From Carnegiea gigantea (taxonomy: Eukaryota > Streptophyta > Magnoliopsida > Caryophyllales > Cactaceae), in contig JAKOGI010000417.1 in assembly GCA_029747015.1 (NCBI GenBank), positions 553,819-617,818 of the forward strand: a stretch of 64,000 bases of DNA, given 5' to 3'. A program made the position numbers and the translations under genes. Below, in pieces: positions 45,087 through 57,091 of the stretch. Position 1 is the first letter of the stretch. The number at the start of each line of letters is the position of its first letter. The notes beneath the pieces were generated by a model that ran no database searches, was not told where the DNA came from, and worked only from the letters and a program-made list of their open reading frames with translations.

Positions 45087-45776
45087 CTATTCTTCATCCG
45101 AAGTGTCATTTCTGGAGAAGTTATCAGCTGTGGATTCACTTAGACCCCCAAATTGGTCCTGGTTAGGGGCTAAGAGCTCTTGTAATACTGGGGGGGTATA
45201 CTCTATGCTAGGCATCTCATCTACTAGTTCTTTCATCTTGAGCATGGTAGCATGCCATCCTCGTGGGTAGGACGTTCCATAAGCATCCATCTAGCGTACC
45301 CACATTATGGCAACTCGCTTATAGCACTTTGCTTGTGGCACTTCATCGAAAAGACGCCTCATTTGGCAAAACTCCACTTGATTTCTCTCAGCCACAGTGG
45401 TGGGGAGGCGTTGGCTCACCGCAGGTTGGATGAGCTCGGTCTGGACAAATTGGACAGCAGCAGCATTTCTCTGGCGTGAAGTGAGTCCCAAGTGGTCTAC
45501 ATAGCACTCTACTTTTAGTAGGAATTCTACAAATCTTCAGTAGGTATAAGCGGCACATTCCTCCCTGCATAAGGTTAAATGCCGTAAGGTGATGGTTACT
45601 TCCTTCCATCTTCCATCCAAGGGCATCTTCCTTATACAACTTGCTGCCCAAGCACTTTGTCTGATTCCGTTGGGCACTCTTCGGCTACGCACCTCCAGTG
45701 CATGCTAGAATATAACCACATTCCATGCGGCCAACCAAAAAGATAGGTAAATGTGATCGACGATGTAGAAAGCCAT
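45087..45776 (-). pseudogene. Unrecognised extra ORF upstream of gag (family C)
   Basis: This is one frame of 229 codons plus stop from ATG 45774-45776, with three in-frame stops (after VVIF, after YTY and after MWVR) and no frameshift. It aligns end to end with 15037-15723 of family B (228 codons) at what I judge by eye to be 40-50% identity. Conserved stretches are FWLAAWN, DGRWKEVT, VAERNQVE, CQMRRLF, AKCYKRVA and GWHATMLKMKELVD. The C-terminal tail is acidic and Ser/Asn-rich in place of family B's Gly/Asp/Glu tail. No known domain is recognised. Confidence 0.75.
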
Positions 45777-45945
45777 CTACACTGTCATTGACCGAAAAAG
45801 AAGAAGCGGCATATAAATATATAGTATAAGTTATGCACTTGTGCTATCTAAATACATATTATAAGATAGATCATATTAGCACATAAGTCATGTATCTTCA
45901 CATAGCACATGCCTATTACGCTATCTAAATGCATAATGCAACCCT
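45777..45945 (-). other. Family-C untranslated leader
   Basis: About 170 bp between PBS and extra ORF with no frame of interest. Confidence 0.55.
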
Positions 45946-45959
45946 ATGGCTCTGTACCA
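45946..45959 (-). promoter_or_regulatory. Primer binding site of family-C element 1, damaged
   Basis: The element strand reads TGGTACAGAGCCAT, an initiator tRNA-Met PBS missing one T, five bases from the LTR end. Confidence 0.8.
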
Positions 45960-45964
45960 CCGAA

Positions 45965-46262
45965 TGTAATGCCCCCAACCTGAGGAGGGGTCACACCACC
46001 AGGACTTCCTAGAAGGAAATCCCTAAGGCTCTTGAAGATCGAGGGTTTGGATTAGCATTTAGATAGTCATTTTGGAACAAAACTGCAAGAGTCTCCCCTG
46101 TTTTAGCAACATCTTAGGGTCTTAGCTCAGCTAAGGGTACTTGTAAACTGGGAATAGGGTATAACATTTACTGAAATATCCCAAATTTGACCCCTCGGGC
46201 CTCTCGCACGGGATTAATCACAAGCTAACAACTAACATGCTGGGGTCAGAATGATATATATA

Positions 46263-46325
<63 letters not shown>

Positions 46326-49300
46326 GGTATAGAGCTGACTACATGCTTTCACATACAAACATGAACTTAAACATTTACAACGTGGTAGATCGAACACTTG
46401 TAGAGCTGGCAAAAGACTTCTGATGGGTCGGCATCAAAATAACTTCAGAATATCTCTTATACCGGCTCAAACTGAACCTGCAAAAGGGAATAAGTAAAGG
46501 GATAAGCAACCACACGCTTAGTGAGAACTCCCCTACCCCTTAAAACCAAAACCGTTTGTAGCCATTAATACCAATAACAGTCACATATCATGTATTCGTA
46601 TACTACTATCATATTAGGCAATCATAGTCCCCAAAGAAAGATTACCACCCATATACTTCACGCTAGCTCCTCAACTTATTCCTGGTCCTTAATGACCATC
46701 CTTCCTCTCTAACAAGCATTCAGGCACGTGATCAAGTAGCATAAGAACGAATATGAGGCTTTCAAACACACTTGTGAAAACATAGTGGCTCTCGTTATAT
46801 TCCAAGAACAGATTGTAAATGACACTAACTTCTTTAAAACTTATAGCAGTTCTAAAAGTTTTTGAAACATCTAAATTGGTAAGAAAGGCTTTGCAAGAAG
46901 CATTCTTTGTTAAGATATATGCCTTTAAAAGCTTAAATGTTCGATGCATTACTAGGATGTAACCAAACTTCATTTGAAATTTCATTTAAACTATGCTCAA
47001 AACATGTTCATAAAATATATGCAGGTTACGTACATTTGAAAGTTTTCTTTCTTTTCTTAAAAACACTTTACTTGGCCTCTTAAGGCTCGTATTCTTTAAA
47101 AGAACTTATTTTGTAATGGTCCTCGAATGACCCTTAGAAATCTTTCTTTTCTGAATAGTTTAAAATCTCAAAAATGCCAAATCTCCTATTTATTAGGAAC
47201 TTACTTATAACATAAAAACACCTTATTGTGCTGGCTAGGGGAGGTCAACACCGCCCTTAAATAAGATCGTCACTCATAACTCACGTTATCCCCGGGGTAT
47301 ACGTGCTGAACTTTTGGCCAAAACGCATCTTTGCAGAGCAACTCTAACCATGATATTGTCCTCTGTGAGGCAATAACTTACAACAAGATAATCATATCCT
47401 GAGTCCAGTACCCCTCAAGGTTTTCACATGCGTCACACATCAGGGAACAGTTCACACCAAGATAATCATATCTTGAGTCCAGCTCCCGGGAATAGCTCGT
47501 GCCATCTTTGCATCCAACTCCCAACATTCCCTTATGGGGTAACAGCTCACACCATCTTTGCATCCAGTTCCCACCCTCAAGGTTTGGCCACTTGCCTAGC
47601 ACTTTCTCAGCCTTTAAAATCGTATTTCATTTCTCTTTTCCAGTTGATTACTTTCGTGAAATCTTACTTTTAACAAATCGATCAAAACTTTTCGAAATGT
47701 TTATAGTTCCCTTGTTTTAGGTTAAAAACTCCTTTTAAATCAAATAAGTTTGCTAACTCGTAAACGAAGTCTTTATTTTGGCTTAAAAGCTTTTTATAAA
47801 CGAAGTAAGTTTGCTAACACGTAAATTGACTTCCCTTTAAAGTTCAAAGCTTCTTATAAACGCAATAAGTTGGTTAATACGTAAATGACTTCGTTTTAAA
47901 CTTACAAGCTTCGTATAAACGAAATAAGATTGTTAACACGTAAATCGACTTCATTTTTAAACTTAAAAGCTTCTTATAAACGTAATAAGTTTACAAACAT
48001 GTAAATAGACTTCGTTTTTAACTTAAAACTTCTTATAAACGCAATACATTTACTAACTTGTGAAATCGACTCCTCTTTTTACTTTAAAATCTTGTTGTAA
48101 ATGTGATACGTTTGCTAATCCGTAAAACGACCTCGTTTTTAACTTAAAAGCTTCCTATAAATGTAATACGTTTGCTAATTCATAAAACGAAACCCATTTG
48201 GAACTTAAAGTACTTACTTAGCATTTAATTCAAACTAGGTTTGTAATAATATCCTCAGTTGTCATTTTATGACTCGTTTGAATTCCTTTTAAAACTCAAT
48301 GGAGGGTGTACAAATAAACTGAAGGTTTAAAACGTTTCAAACTTCCTACTATTCAAAACTTAAAGCACTTGGCTCATTTATAAGGCAAACAAGGTTCCTT
48401 TGTAAGTTTCAACATAAACGCTTCTTTAAAAAGTCATAATGATTTTACTAGCTCGTAACTCAGAACTCAATCGAAACTCAAGTAGGCAGTTAGCACACAA
48501 TTCAAGCTAAATTTCATAATTAATAATTTAAGACGCCCTTTTTCAGATCGCTTAAATCCTTTTTAAACATAAGGAGAAGTTATATACAAACCAACGCCTT
48601 AAAACATCTTCGAACTCACTTTTAATTCGCTTTTAAACTTCCTAAACCTATCGACTATTCAGTTGAGTCACTTCTTGAGTAGTTTTATGTTTTAGGATTA
48701 TTTTAGACTACAATCACCTTCATAACTGATAGGCAATTGGAAAGTACTTAAAAGCATTCAAAATCATGAAAACATGCGTTTAACAATCCTGCTTAAACAT
48801 GTCTAAAGTTCAAGAATTAACCATTTAATGTCACGTAGCATATTGAGGGGAAAAAGGGTTCACAGCTAGCACATTCATACACTTTATAGCACAATTAGGC
48901 AGAATTTACTCAATAAGCCGCACATGGCCTCGCAATCCAGACGATTGGGTAATCACAACTCAGACTCCCTCCTCACACAACACCGACCATAAGAACCTCA
49001 AATTGCTCAATAGTTCCACTTCGAGCCATCCAACTACCAACTCTGTTCAATATTGTCATAAACAAACCAATAATTCACAAAACCATCATATAAAAGCATA
49101 GCATCTCATCAATAGCCCTATATAGAAATTAAATGTGGTTGTACTAATTTAGCAATTACTTCTAAACAGGTATCAACAGGTTTTACTAATGCCTTATTTC
49201 GCCCAATTAGCATTTTTAAACTTCAAAACATGATTTAGGGCTAATAAACTGACAAAGTGACAACACTAAGGCGATGATCTGATTATTAATAATTCAGCAA

Positions 49301-50364
49301 ACTTTCAAACTGTCTAGCCATTAATAATCTAGTAGCAGTTTCAACATGCAATTAACCCACAATTAACACTATGTTCGCAATTTCCTCAATTTCAGTTCTA
49401 AATTCACCCAAACTGATTCCTAACCTCAAATCAACATGCACTAACTAATTTAGTTAAAAATCGTTGAAATTAATAGTAATTTAGGAGTATGGAAATCCCC
49501 GCCTCGATTCCGAGCTAGGTGTTCGATCGAAGGCTGACTGGCTTGACTTTAGAGCTTGAACGACTCCAAATTTTTCGGCCCTTGCTCACCACGCACTGTC
49601 AGAATGTACACCGTGCCCAAATCATGCAACCAAACCCCAATTTCGACCCAAAACCTCGCTCTTAACTTGAATTTGAGATGGGTGCCTGAAGTTACGAATT
49701 TGTCCCTAATTTGTGTCGGTTTCGAAACAATTAACAACTAGATTGAAAGGCTGAACTTTTACAAGTGTCTAGGCACTCGAATTTGTGCTCAAACCCACCA
49801 AAAACGTGGTGGGTTCTCCTCGGTTTTGCCCAGAATTCACCCCAGATGGTGACTAGGTTGTGGGGGAGGCCGAATGGGTAGGTTTTGCAGCTGGAGTGTG
49901 GCGAAAACCGGCTCGAATTCGAGCTTTTCTGGTCCCTGCTATTTTTATTCCAAGCTGTTTGATACTTGGCACTGCTAGTCTGATTCGTAACCCGAAATCT
50001 AAACCTAAAATTAATAACACGACCTTTCATCGATTCCTCATTTCCAAAAATATCTAGGTTCGATTTAATAAATACCAAACTACTTCTAACGTTGACAACC
50101 TAATTGTATTCGGGTTCCTACTTGGATTAGTACTCGTTAATAACCATTAATAACGCTTATTAAAAATCATCAAAAGATTTTGAAAACTAATTATAATAAC
50201 AATAATAATTTTAATAGCGATAATAATATTCTTTTTAATAAACTCATCGCTCAGATAGGCACGTCAATAATAATTTAACTCGTATTGTTAAATAAAATAG
50301 GTTTTTATAACATAAGAAGGCGTTACGAACAACTTAGCAGAAAATAAAGTACGCGGGCCTTACA
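45965..50364 (-). repeat. Family-C 5' LTR (4400 bp)
   Basis: Ends are TGTAATGCCCCCAACC at the PBS side and GGGCCTTACA at 50364. It is collinear with 39085-43321. It is longer mainly because of a (TA)n run at 46253-46325, where the partner LTR has only TATATATATAC. ~60-bp repeats lie at about 47745-48195. The hairpin is partly lost (ATTGGG in place of ATTGCG, about 48951-48969). Confidence 0.88.
46253..46325. repeat. (TA)n microsatellite expanded inside the LTR
   Basis: About 70 bp of TA repeats, with two interruptions, replace a tract of about ten bases in the partner LTR (near 39370) and ACATATAC in the other family-C LTRs. The expansion arose after insertion. Confidence 0.9.
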
Positions 50365-51169
50365 ATGGGGCTACTCAGGTAGGATGAGTTTGTTTGTGAG
50401 ATGAGTAGAATGAGATCACGGAGGTGTTGTATACCTCTTACTCAGAATTGATCACATAACATGGCACTGCTAATCACCCAAGCTAAAATTGTTGATCACT
50501 AATCAACATATTAAGTACAAACAGATATTATGATTTTTAATGAAAGTGTAGCTCAAATACCTCAAAAATAAAACTCTTTTAACTACAATAGAGGATACGG
50601 TTCATGATCAACGAACGTATTTATAGAGATCGCCATGGATAGATTAATTGATCACTAAATATAGTTATGATGATCATAAAATGTTATCTATTGATCACAA
50701 ACTAATATCATAAACAAAAACATATATGATGGCTATTCATGAAAACAAAGCTGAAAATGCAACAAGTAATGCTCCTTAACTAGAATTGCATGTATAGTTT
50801 ATGATTCACGGACACATTCATTGTGGTCAGCATAGATAGATGGATCAATTAATCATCAAACATAATTCTAGCAATCACTAAAAGTGAATATATTGATTGC
50901 TAACTAATATTATTAAAAAAAATTATGTCATTATTCTGATCAAAATAGGCTAAATTTAGAAGAACAAAAAAGCTAACCTAAATTGGGCATATAGCTTTTT
51001 TTATAAACAATCATATTTATAACAGCCACTAATCTTAATTTCACAATAACTATATAGATTAAAACTTCTACTCACATAAATGTCGATTCTGCATAAGATA
51101 CCAACAGCACCTCCACGCCTTCATGCTACTCATCTCACGGAGCAGCTCATCCCACATAAGTAGCCCCCA
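50365..51169. mobile_element. Small element with ~88-bp imperfect terminal inverted repeats
   Basis: The left end TGGGGCTACTCAGGTAGGAT mirrors the right end (inverted TGGGGGCTACTTATGTGGGA), and pieces such as GTGAGATGAGTAG and GGAGGTG line up over about 88 bp at roughly 75% identity by eye. It is about 800 bp and non-coding, so it looks like a MITE-like or foldback DNA element. The left end sits directly against the family-C LTR and the right end against (TA)n DNA, so target duplications cannot be read. The superfamily is unclear. Confidence 0.6.
50450..51050. repeat. Degenerate ~235-bp internal repeats of the small element
   Basis: Two to three diverged units share the order TTGATCACTAAT, a CAAACTAATAT phrase, ATATGATG, AAGCT, CTTAACTA and TTCATGATCA. 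The unit at about 50625-50860 is matched by 50390-50625 and by the partial unit 50860-51000. AT-rich composition makes the match tentative. Confidence 0.45.
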
Positions 51170-51180
51170 CATATATATAC

Positions 51181-51226
<46 letters not shown>

Positions 51227-51411
51227 GCATGTACGTATGTGTATATATACATGTATGTATATATATAAATATATACGCATATATAATGGATGTATATATA
51301 GATATATATATATATACGATATATATATGTATGTGCTATATATTATAAATATATATTATATATCATACTTATATTAGATACTTAGATATAATATATCATA
51401 TATATAGTATA

Positions 51412-51449
<38 letters not shown>

Positions 51450-52270
51450 TATATATATAGATATATATATATATATATATATAGATACATTATAATATAT
51501 ATATATATAGGTACATATATCCTATGAATAATACACACTCCACCACACACTTACAATACATACATCCAAACATATATGTGCAATATATATGTAATATGCA
51601 GTATGTGGTGGTACCTATTATATTATATATATATAGAATATAATATATATATATTTAATATTATATTGATTATATACTTACTTATACTTTATATATTTAT
51701 ATAGGTATATGTATAGGTATATTATATATATATATAATCATATAGATAATATATATATATACAATACGGCTATACATATATATATAATACTCTATTATAT
51801 ATATAGATAATTATCTATATATAATATACATATACACATATACAGATATATATATATCTATTATATATATATTTTACTATATATGAGACTATCTTATATA
51901 TATATATATACATACACTATATCTAATGATATAAACATATACACATATATTATATATATATGATGACATAGATTATTGATAGTACTATATAGATATATAT
52001 ATATATAGATATCGTGTGTGGTGTGTCTATATATATATGTACACACACACACACATGCACACAAATATATATACATATATACATACATATATACATACAT
52101 GCATACATATATATGAATATATATATATGTGTGTGAGTGTGCACATGCACGAGTGCGTGTGCATGCGCGTGTGAGGGTATTTTTGTATGTGTTTTGTGTG
52201 TGCGTGTGCGTGTCTGTTTACATGTGCGTGTAAGTATCTATGCATGCACGTATGAATGCATATATATATG

Positions 52271-52302
<32 letters not shown>

Positions 52303-52311
52303 TATACATAT
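51170..52311. repeat. (TA)n, (CA)n and (GTGC)-type microsatellite DNA
   Basis: Long alternating purine-pyrimidine runs: mostly TA at 51170-51960, then CA/TG-rich DNA at 52010-52250. The ORFs within it read as Ile-Tyr repeats and are not genes. It ends at an assembly gap. Confidence 0.92.
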
Positions 52312-52411
52312 NNNNNNNNNNNNNNNNNNNNNNNNNNNNNNNNNNNNNNNNNNNNNNNNNNNNNNNNNNNNNNNNNNNNNNNNNNNNNNNNNNNNNNNNN
52401 NNNNNNNNNNN
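52312..52411. other. Assembly gap (100 N)
   Basis: Exactly 100 N, the usual placeholder for a gap of unknown size. It separates microsatellite DNA from the interior of a family-C LTR, so the LTR end and its flank lie in the missing sequence. Confidence 0.98.
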
Positions 52412-53231
52412 AAACTGGGGATAGGGTGTAACATTTCTAAAATAACCGAAGTTCACTGCCTCGGGCCACTCGCCCGAATCACTGATGATCTAACAACTAA
52501 AACAAGGGTTAGAAAGCTACATATACAGGTACAGAGCCGGCTACATGCTTTCACATATAACGATAACTTAAAAATTTATAACGTGGTAAGATCGAACACT
52601 TGCAAAGCTGGTAGAGACTTCTGAGGGGTCGGCATCAAACAACTTCAAAGTATCTCTTAAACCTACTCAAATTGAACTTGGGAAAAAGGGGAATAATAAA
52701 GGGATGAGCAACCACACCTCAATAAGAATTCCCCTACTCCTTAAAACTCAAAACAGTTGCAGGCCATAATATTAATAATAGCCACATATCACGCATTCAT
52801 ACTTTACTATTATATTAGGCAATCGTAATCCCCAAGGAAAGATCACCCCCATTAAGGCTTCATTCTAACCATTCAACTCGATTCTAGGCCCTCATTGACC
52901 AGACTTCCCTACTAGTAGGCATTCAGGCGCATAAACAAGTAGGCAACAAGGATTGAATATAAAGGCCTTCAAACTCACTTTTGAAAACATAGTGACTCTC
53001 GATAAATACCAAGAATAGTTTATAATCCACACAAACTCTTTTTAAGCTTATAATTCTTTTTTAAAAGTTCTGGAAACATATAAATTGGTTAGAAAGATTT
53101 GGCAAGAAACATTCTTTCATCGAATATCCATATTGAAATGCTTGAATGTACGACGCATTACTAGGATGTAACTGTACTTCATTTGAAATCTCATTTAAAC
53201 TAAATTCAAAACACATTCATAGAATATATGC

Positions 53232-53695
53232 AGGTTAGGTATATTTGAAAGCTTTCTTCTTTTCCTAAAAATGCTTTACTTGGCCTCTTGAGGCCCGTAT
53301 CCCTTCAAAAGAACTTCTTTTCCTTTTCTGAACTGCTTAGAATGGCAAAAAGTCAAATCTCCTTTTTATCAGGAACTTACTTATAACATAAAAACATCTT
53401 ATTATGCTGGCTAGGGAGGTCAACACCGCCCTTAAGTGAGATCGTCACTCTTAATCTACGTTAAGGTTAGGTATATTTGAAAGCTTTCTTCTTTTCCTAA
53501 AAATGCTTTACTTGGCCTCTTGAGGCCCGTATCCCTTCAAAAGAACTTCTTTTCCTTTTCTGAACTGCTTAGAATGGCAAAAAGTCAAATCTCCTTTTTA
53601 TCAGGAACTTACTTATAACATAAAAATATCTTATTGTGCTGGCTAGGGAGGTCAACACTGCCCTTAAGTGAGATCGTCACTCTTAATCTACGTTA
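53232..53695 (-). repeat. 232-bp tandem duplication in one family-C LTR
   Basis: 53232-53463 and 53464-53695 are direct copies, both opening AGGTTAGGTATATTTGAAAG and ending CTACGTTA. I count about three differences. The partner LTR (about 60207-60436) and the element-1 LTRs have one copy, so the duplication followed insertion. Confidence 0.92.
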
Positions 53696-54129
53696 TCCCC
53701 GGGGTATACGTACTTGAGTTTTGGTCAAAACGTGTCTCAGCAGGTAAACTTTAACTTCGATATTGTCCTCTGTGGGGTAACAGCTCACACCAAGATAATC
53801 ATATCTTGAGTCCAGTCCCCCTCAAGGTTTTCTTACGCGTCACACATTAGGGAATAGCTCACACCAAGATAATCATATCTTGAGCCCAGCTCCCGGGAAC
53901 AGCTTATGCCATCTTTGCGTCCAGCTCCCAACATTACCTTAGGGGGAAACAGCTCACGCCATCTTTGCATCCAGTTCCCACCCTCAATGTCTGACCACTT
54001 ACCTAGCACTTTCATAGCCTTTAAAATCGCATTACATTTCTCTTCTTCAGATGCTTACTTTGCTGAAATCTCACTTTTAAACAAAATGATCATAACCTTT
54101 TGAAATGTTTATGGTTCATTCGTTTTTGG

Positions 54130-54650
54130 CTTAGAAACTTCTTATAAACGGAACAAGTTTGCTAACTCGTAAATCGACTTCGTAAATAACTTAAAAGCTT
54201 CTTATAAACGTAAAATGTTTACTAAATCGTAAAACGACTTAGTTTCTAACTTAAATGTTTCGTATAAACGTAATAAGGTTGCTAAATCATAAAACGACTT
54301 CGTTTTCAGCTTAGAAGCTTCATATAAACGTAATAAGGTTGCTAAATCGTAAAACAACTTCGTTTTCAACTTAGAAGCTTCATATAAACGTAATAAGGTT
54401 GCTAAATCGTAAAACGACTTCGTTTTCAACTTAAAAGCTTCATATAAACGTATTAAGGTTGCTAAATCATAAAACGACTTCGTTTTCTAACTTGAAAACA
54501 TCGTATAAACTTAATAAGGTTGCTAAATAGTAAAACGACTTCGTTTTCGACTTAAAAGCTTCTTATAAATGTAAAACGATTGGTAACTCGTAACACGCTT
54601 CACTTTTTAGCCAAAAAGCTTCTTTTAAATAGAATACGTTTGCTAAATCG
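54130..54650 (-). repeat. 60-bp tandem repeats in family-C LTR
   Basis: The phrase AAGGTTGCTAAATCGTAAAA recurs every 60 bp through about 54230-54540, with GCTTCATATAAACGTAAT in each unit. Because 60 is a multiple of three, the minus strand stays open and reads as a 20-residue repeat (DLATLLRLYEA). I regard that as incidental. Confidence 0.92.
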
Positions 54651-57058
54651 CATATCAAAACTCGTTTGAGACATAACGTGCTTAGTTAATGTTTAATTCA
54701 AACTAAGTTCGAAATCGAAATCCATTTGAGACTTAAATACTTAGTTAGCAATAAATGCAAGCTAGATTCGTTTGAAAATTCCTTTTTAACTCAAAGAGAG
54801 GTGCTTAAGCGAATTAAGACCTTCGATGCTTTCAAGCTCATTATTATTCAAAACTTAACTCAAAATACTTAGTTAGCGTGTAACTCAAATTAGATTCGTA
54901 ATAAAAATTTCAGTTGTCATTTTATTGCTCATTTCAATTTCTTTTAAAAATCAAGAAGGGTGTATAAATAAACTGAAGGCTTAAAACGTTTCCAAACTTG
55001 CTACTATTCAAAAACGTAAAGTACTTGGCTCGTTTATAAGGCAATTTAAGGTTACTTTTTATATTTTCAACACAAATGCTTCTTAAAGTCATTATAGACA
55101 TACGAGCTCTTTAATCGAAACTTAATAGGAACTTAAATAAGCAAATAACATGCAAATAAGCTAAGCTTCATAATTAGCACCTTAAGGTGCTCTTTTTCGG
55201 GTCGTTTAAATTCTTTTAAACAAAAGGAGGGGTCATACCCAAACCAATGCCTTAAAAACTTTTTCGAACTCTCTTTTAGTTTGCTTTTGAACTTCCTAAA
55301 CCTATCGACTATTCAGTCGAAGTCATAACTGAGCAGTTCGACGGTTTAGGACCTTTTTACACTTTAGACGTCCTAACACGCGAATAAACAACTGACAAAC
55401 GTAAAAGTATTTTCAAACGTGTAAAACAAACTTTCTAAATGACCTTTTCTTTTTAAAGACGTCTAAAGTTTCAAGAATTAATCACATAACGTCATGTAGC
55501 ATATCGGGGAAAAGGGTTCACACATAGCACATTCATACACTTCATATCACAACTCATTAAGCCACACATGGCCTCGCAATCCACACGATTGCGGCAATTC
55601 ACAACCCTATCTCCCTCCTCACATAGCACCGACCATAAGAACCTCAAACCACTCAATAGTTCCACCTCAAGCCATCTAACTTTCAACTCGGTTTAATAAT
55701 GTCATAAACAAACCAATAATTCACTAATGCATCATATAAAAGCATAGTATGCTCATCAATAATCTTAAACAGAATTTAGCATGCTTTATTAGTGTCTTAA
55801 TCTGCCCGAGAAACATCCTTAAGCTTCAACACAACTTAAACAATAATGTGATAAATTGACAGTGCCATGATAACATTCTATTTGTTAAGCAATTCTCCAA
55901 ATTGTCAGATTACTAACATTCAGCATCAATTTGTCATACAATTAATCCTAAAATCAATTCCATGCTAATAATTTCTCGATCTCAACTCTAAGTTCCCCCA
56001 AACTGATTTCAATCCTCAAAATTAACATGTACTAACTAATTCGATTGAATTCATTGAAAATAGTAGTAATTTAGGAGGAAAGGAACCCTCACCTTAAACC
56101 CAAGCTAGAGGCTCGATTCACAGTTATGGGCTCGACTTTTAGGGGCTCAAATAACTTCATTTCTTCGGCACTTGCTTACCCATGCTCGAACACTACCAAA
56201 TCGCGCCCAAAATTCCAAAAACGCGAAGCCTAAAACAAACACAAACCCACTTATGGATTGAGATTGAATTGGGGTTTGAAAGCAGCCGAAATTTGTAGGA
56301 AATTGAAGCAATCAAGAGGTGAAGTTCATGGCCATACCTGGGGCATGCATTCGAGCTTCAATTCAGCGCTAAGAAGAGTGGTTGGCATGCTTAAAATTCA
56401 GCCCAATTCGCATCAAATGGGAGACCAACTCGTAGGGTAGGTCGAATGGGATGAATTTGCGGTTGTTGTGGGGCGAGAATCTGTTAGGCTTGAGCTTGGA
56501 AGTGGCGTTAATGGAGGAGGAGAGGAGGAGAAGGGGACGAGCAGCAGAGAGAGGAAGAGAGAGACTGTCAGGGGGGTCGCGCGTGAGGAAGAAGGAGAGG
56601 GGGTGTCTCGTACAAATTACCAAAATGCCCCTCCCTCACTTTATTTTTTTGTCCCAAGCTGATTCATATTCGATACAGCTAGCCTAATTTGTAACCCGAA
56701 TTCTAAACCCAAATCGATCATATACTCCTTCATCAACTATTAATTTCCAAATCTATCTAGGTTCGATTTAATAACATCAAACTACTTCTAAGGTTGACAA
56801 CCTAATCTTATTTGGGTTCCTACTTGAATTAGTACTCGCTAATAACCGTTAATAGCGCTTATTAAAAATCATTGAATGATTTTCAAACTAATAACAATAA
56901 TATTATTACTGGCGATAAATATTCTTTTTAATAAAATCAATGCGCACATAGGCACTTAGAAAATAATGTTAGCTTATATCGCTAATAAAATACGGTTTTT
57001 ATAACATAGAAAAGCATTATGAACAACTTAACGGGATATAAAGTACGTGGGCCTTACA

Positions 57059-57091
57059 GTCCCCCCTTAAAAGAATTTCGTCCTCGAAATT
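57059..57091 (-). promoter_or_regulatory. Polypurine tract and hairpin of family-C element 2
   Basis: GTCCCCCCTTAAAAG in plus reading, then the inverted repeat AATTTCG-TCCT-CGAAATT (57074-57091), as in element 1. Confidence 0.85.

Larger units (their letters stand above)
39085..50364 (-). mobile_element. Family-C element 1: gag-only non-autonomous gypsy element
   Basis: On the minus strand it has a 3' LTR (39085-43321), polypurine tract, a short interior of 2.6 kb with degenerate gag and protease stump plus the extra upstream ORF, PBS (about 45946-45959) and 5' LTR (45965-50364). RT, RNaseH and integrase are absent: protease-like sequence runs directly into the polypurine tract. The second family-C element has the same layout. 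Flanks TCTAA (left) and ATGGG (right) do not form a target-site duplication. Confidence 0.85.
52412..57058 (-). repeat. Family-C element 2, 3' LTR (incomplete at gap)
   Basis: This is collinear with 59206-63818 from about 190 bp inside the LTR (AAACTGGGGATAGGGTG) to GGGCCTTACA at 57058. It contains a 232-bp tandem duplication (53232-53695), 60-bp repeats (about 54130-54650), a hairpin (55575-55593) and a GC-rich leader with GA-rich runs (about 56440-56640). Confidence 0.88.

Noticed and set aside
51068..52624. Ile/Tyr- and Cys/Val-rich ORFs on both strands
   Set aside because: They are translations of TA, CA and GT microsatellite DNA, some reading through the N gap.
54202..54429. Repeat-peptide ORFs (DLATLLRLYEA units), also 60899-61246
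   Set aside because: They follow from a 60-bp tandem repeat whose length is a multiple of three. There is no sensible start, and in family C element 1 the same array is not open.
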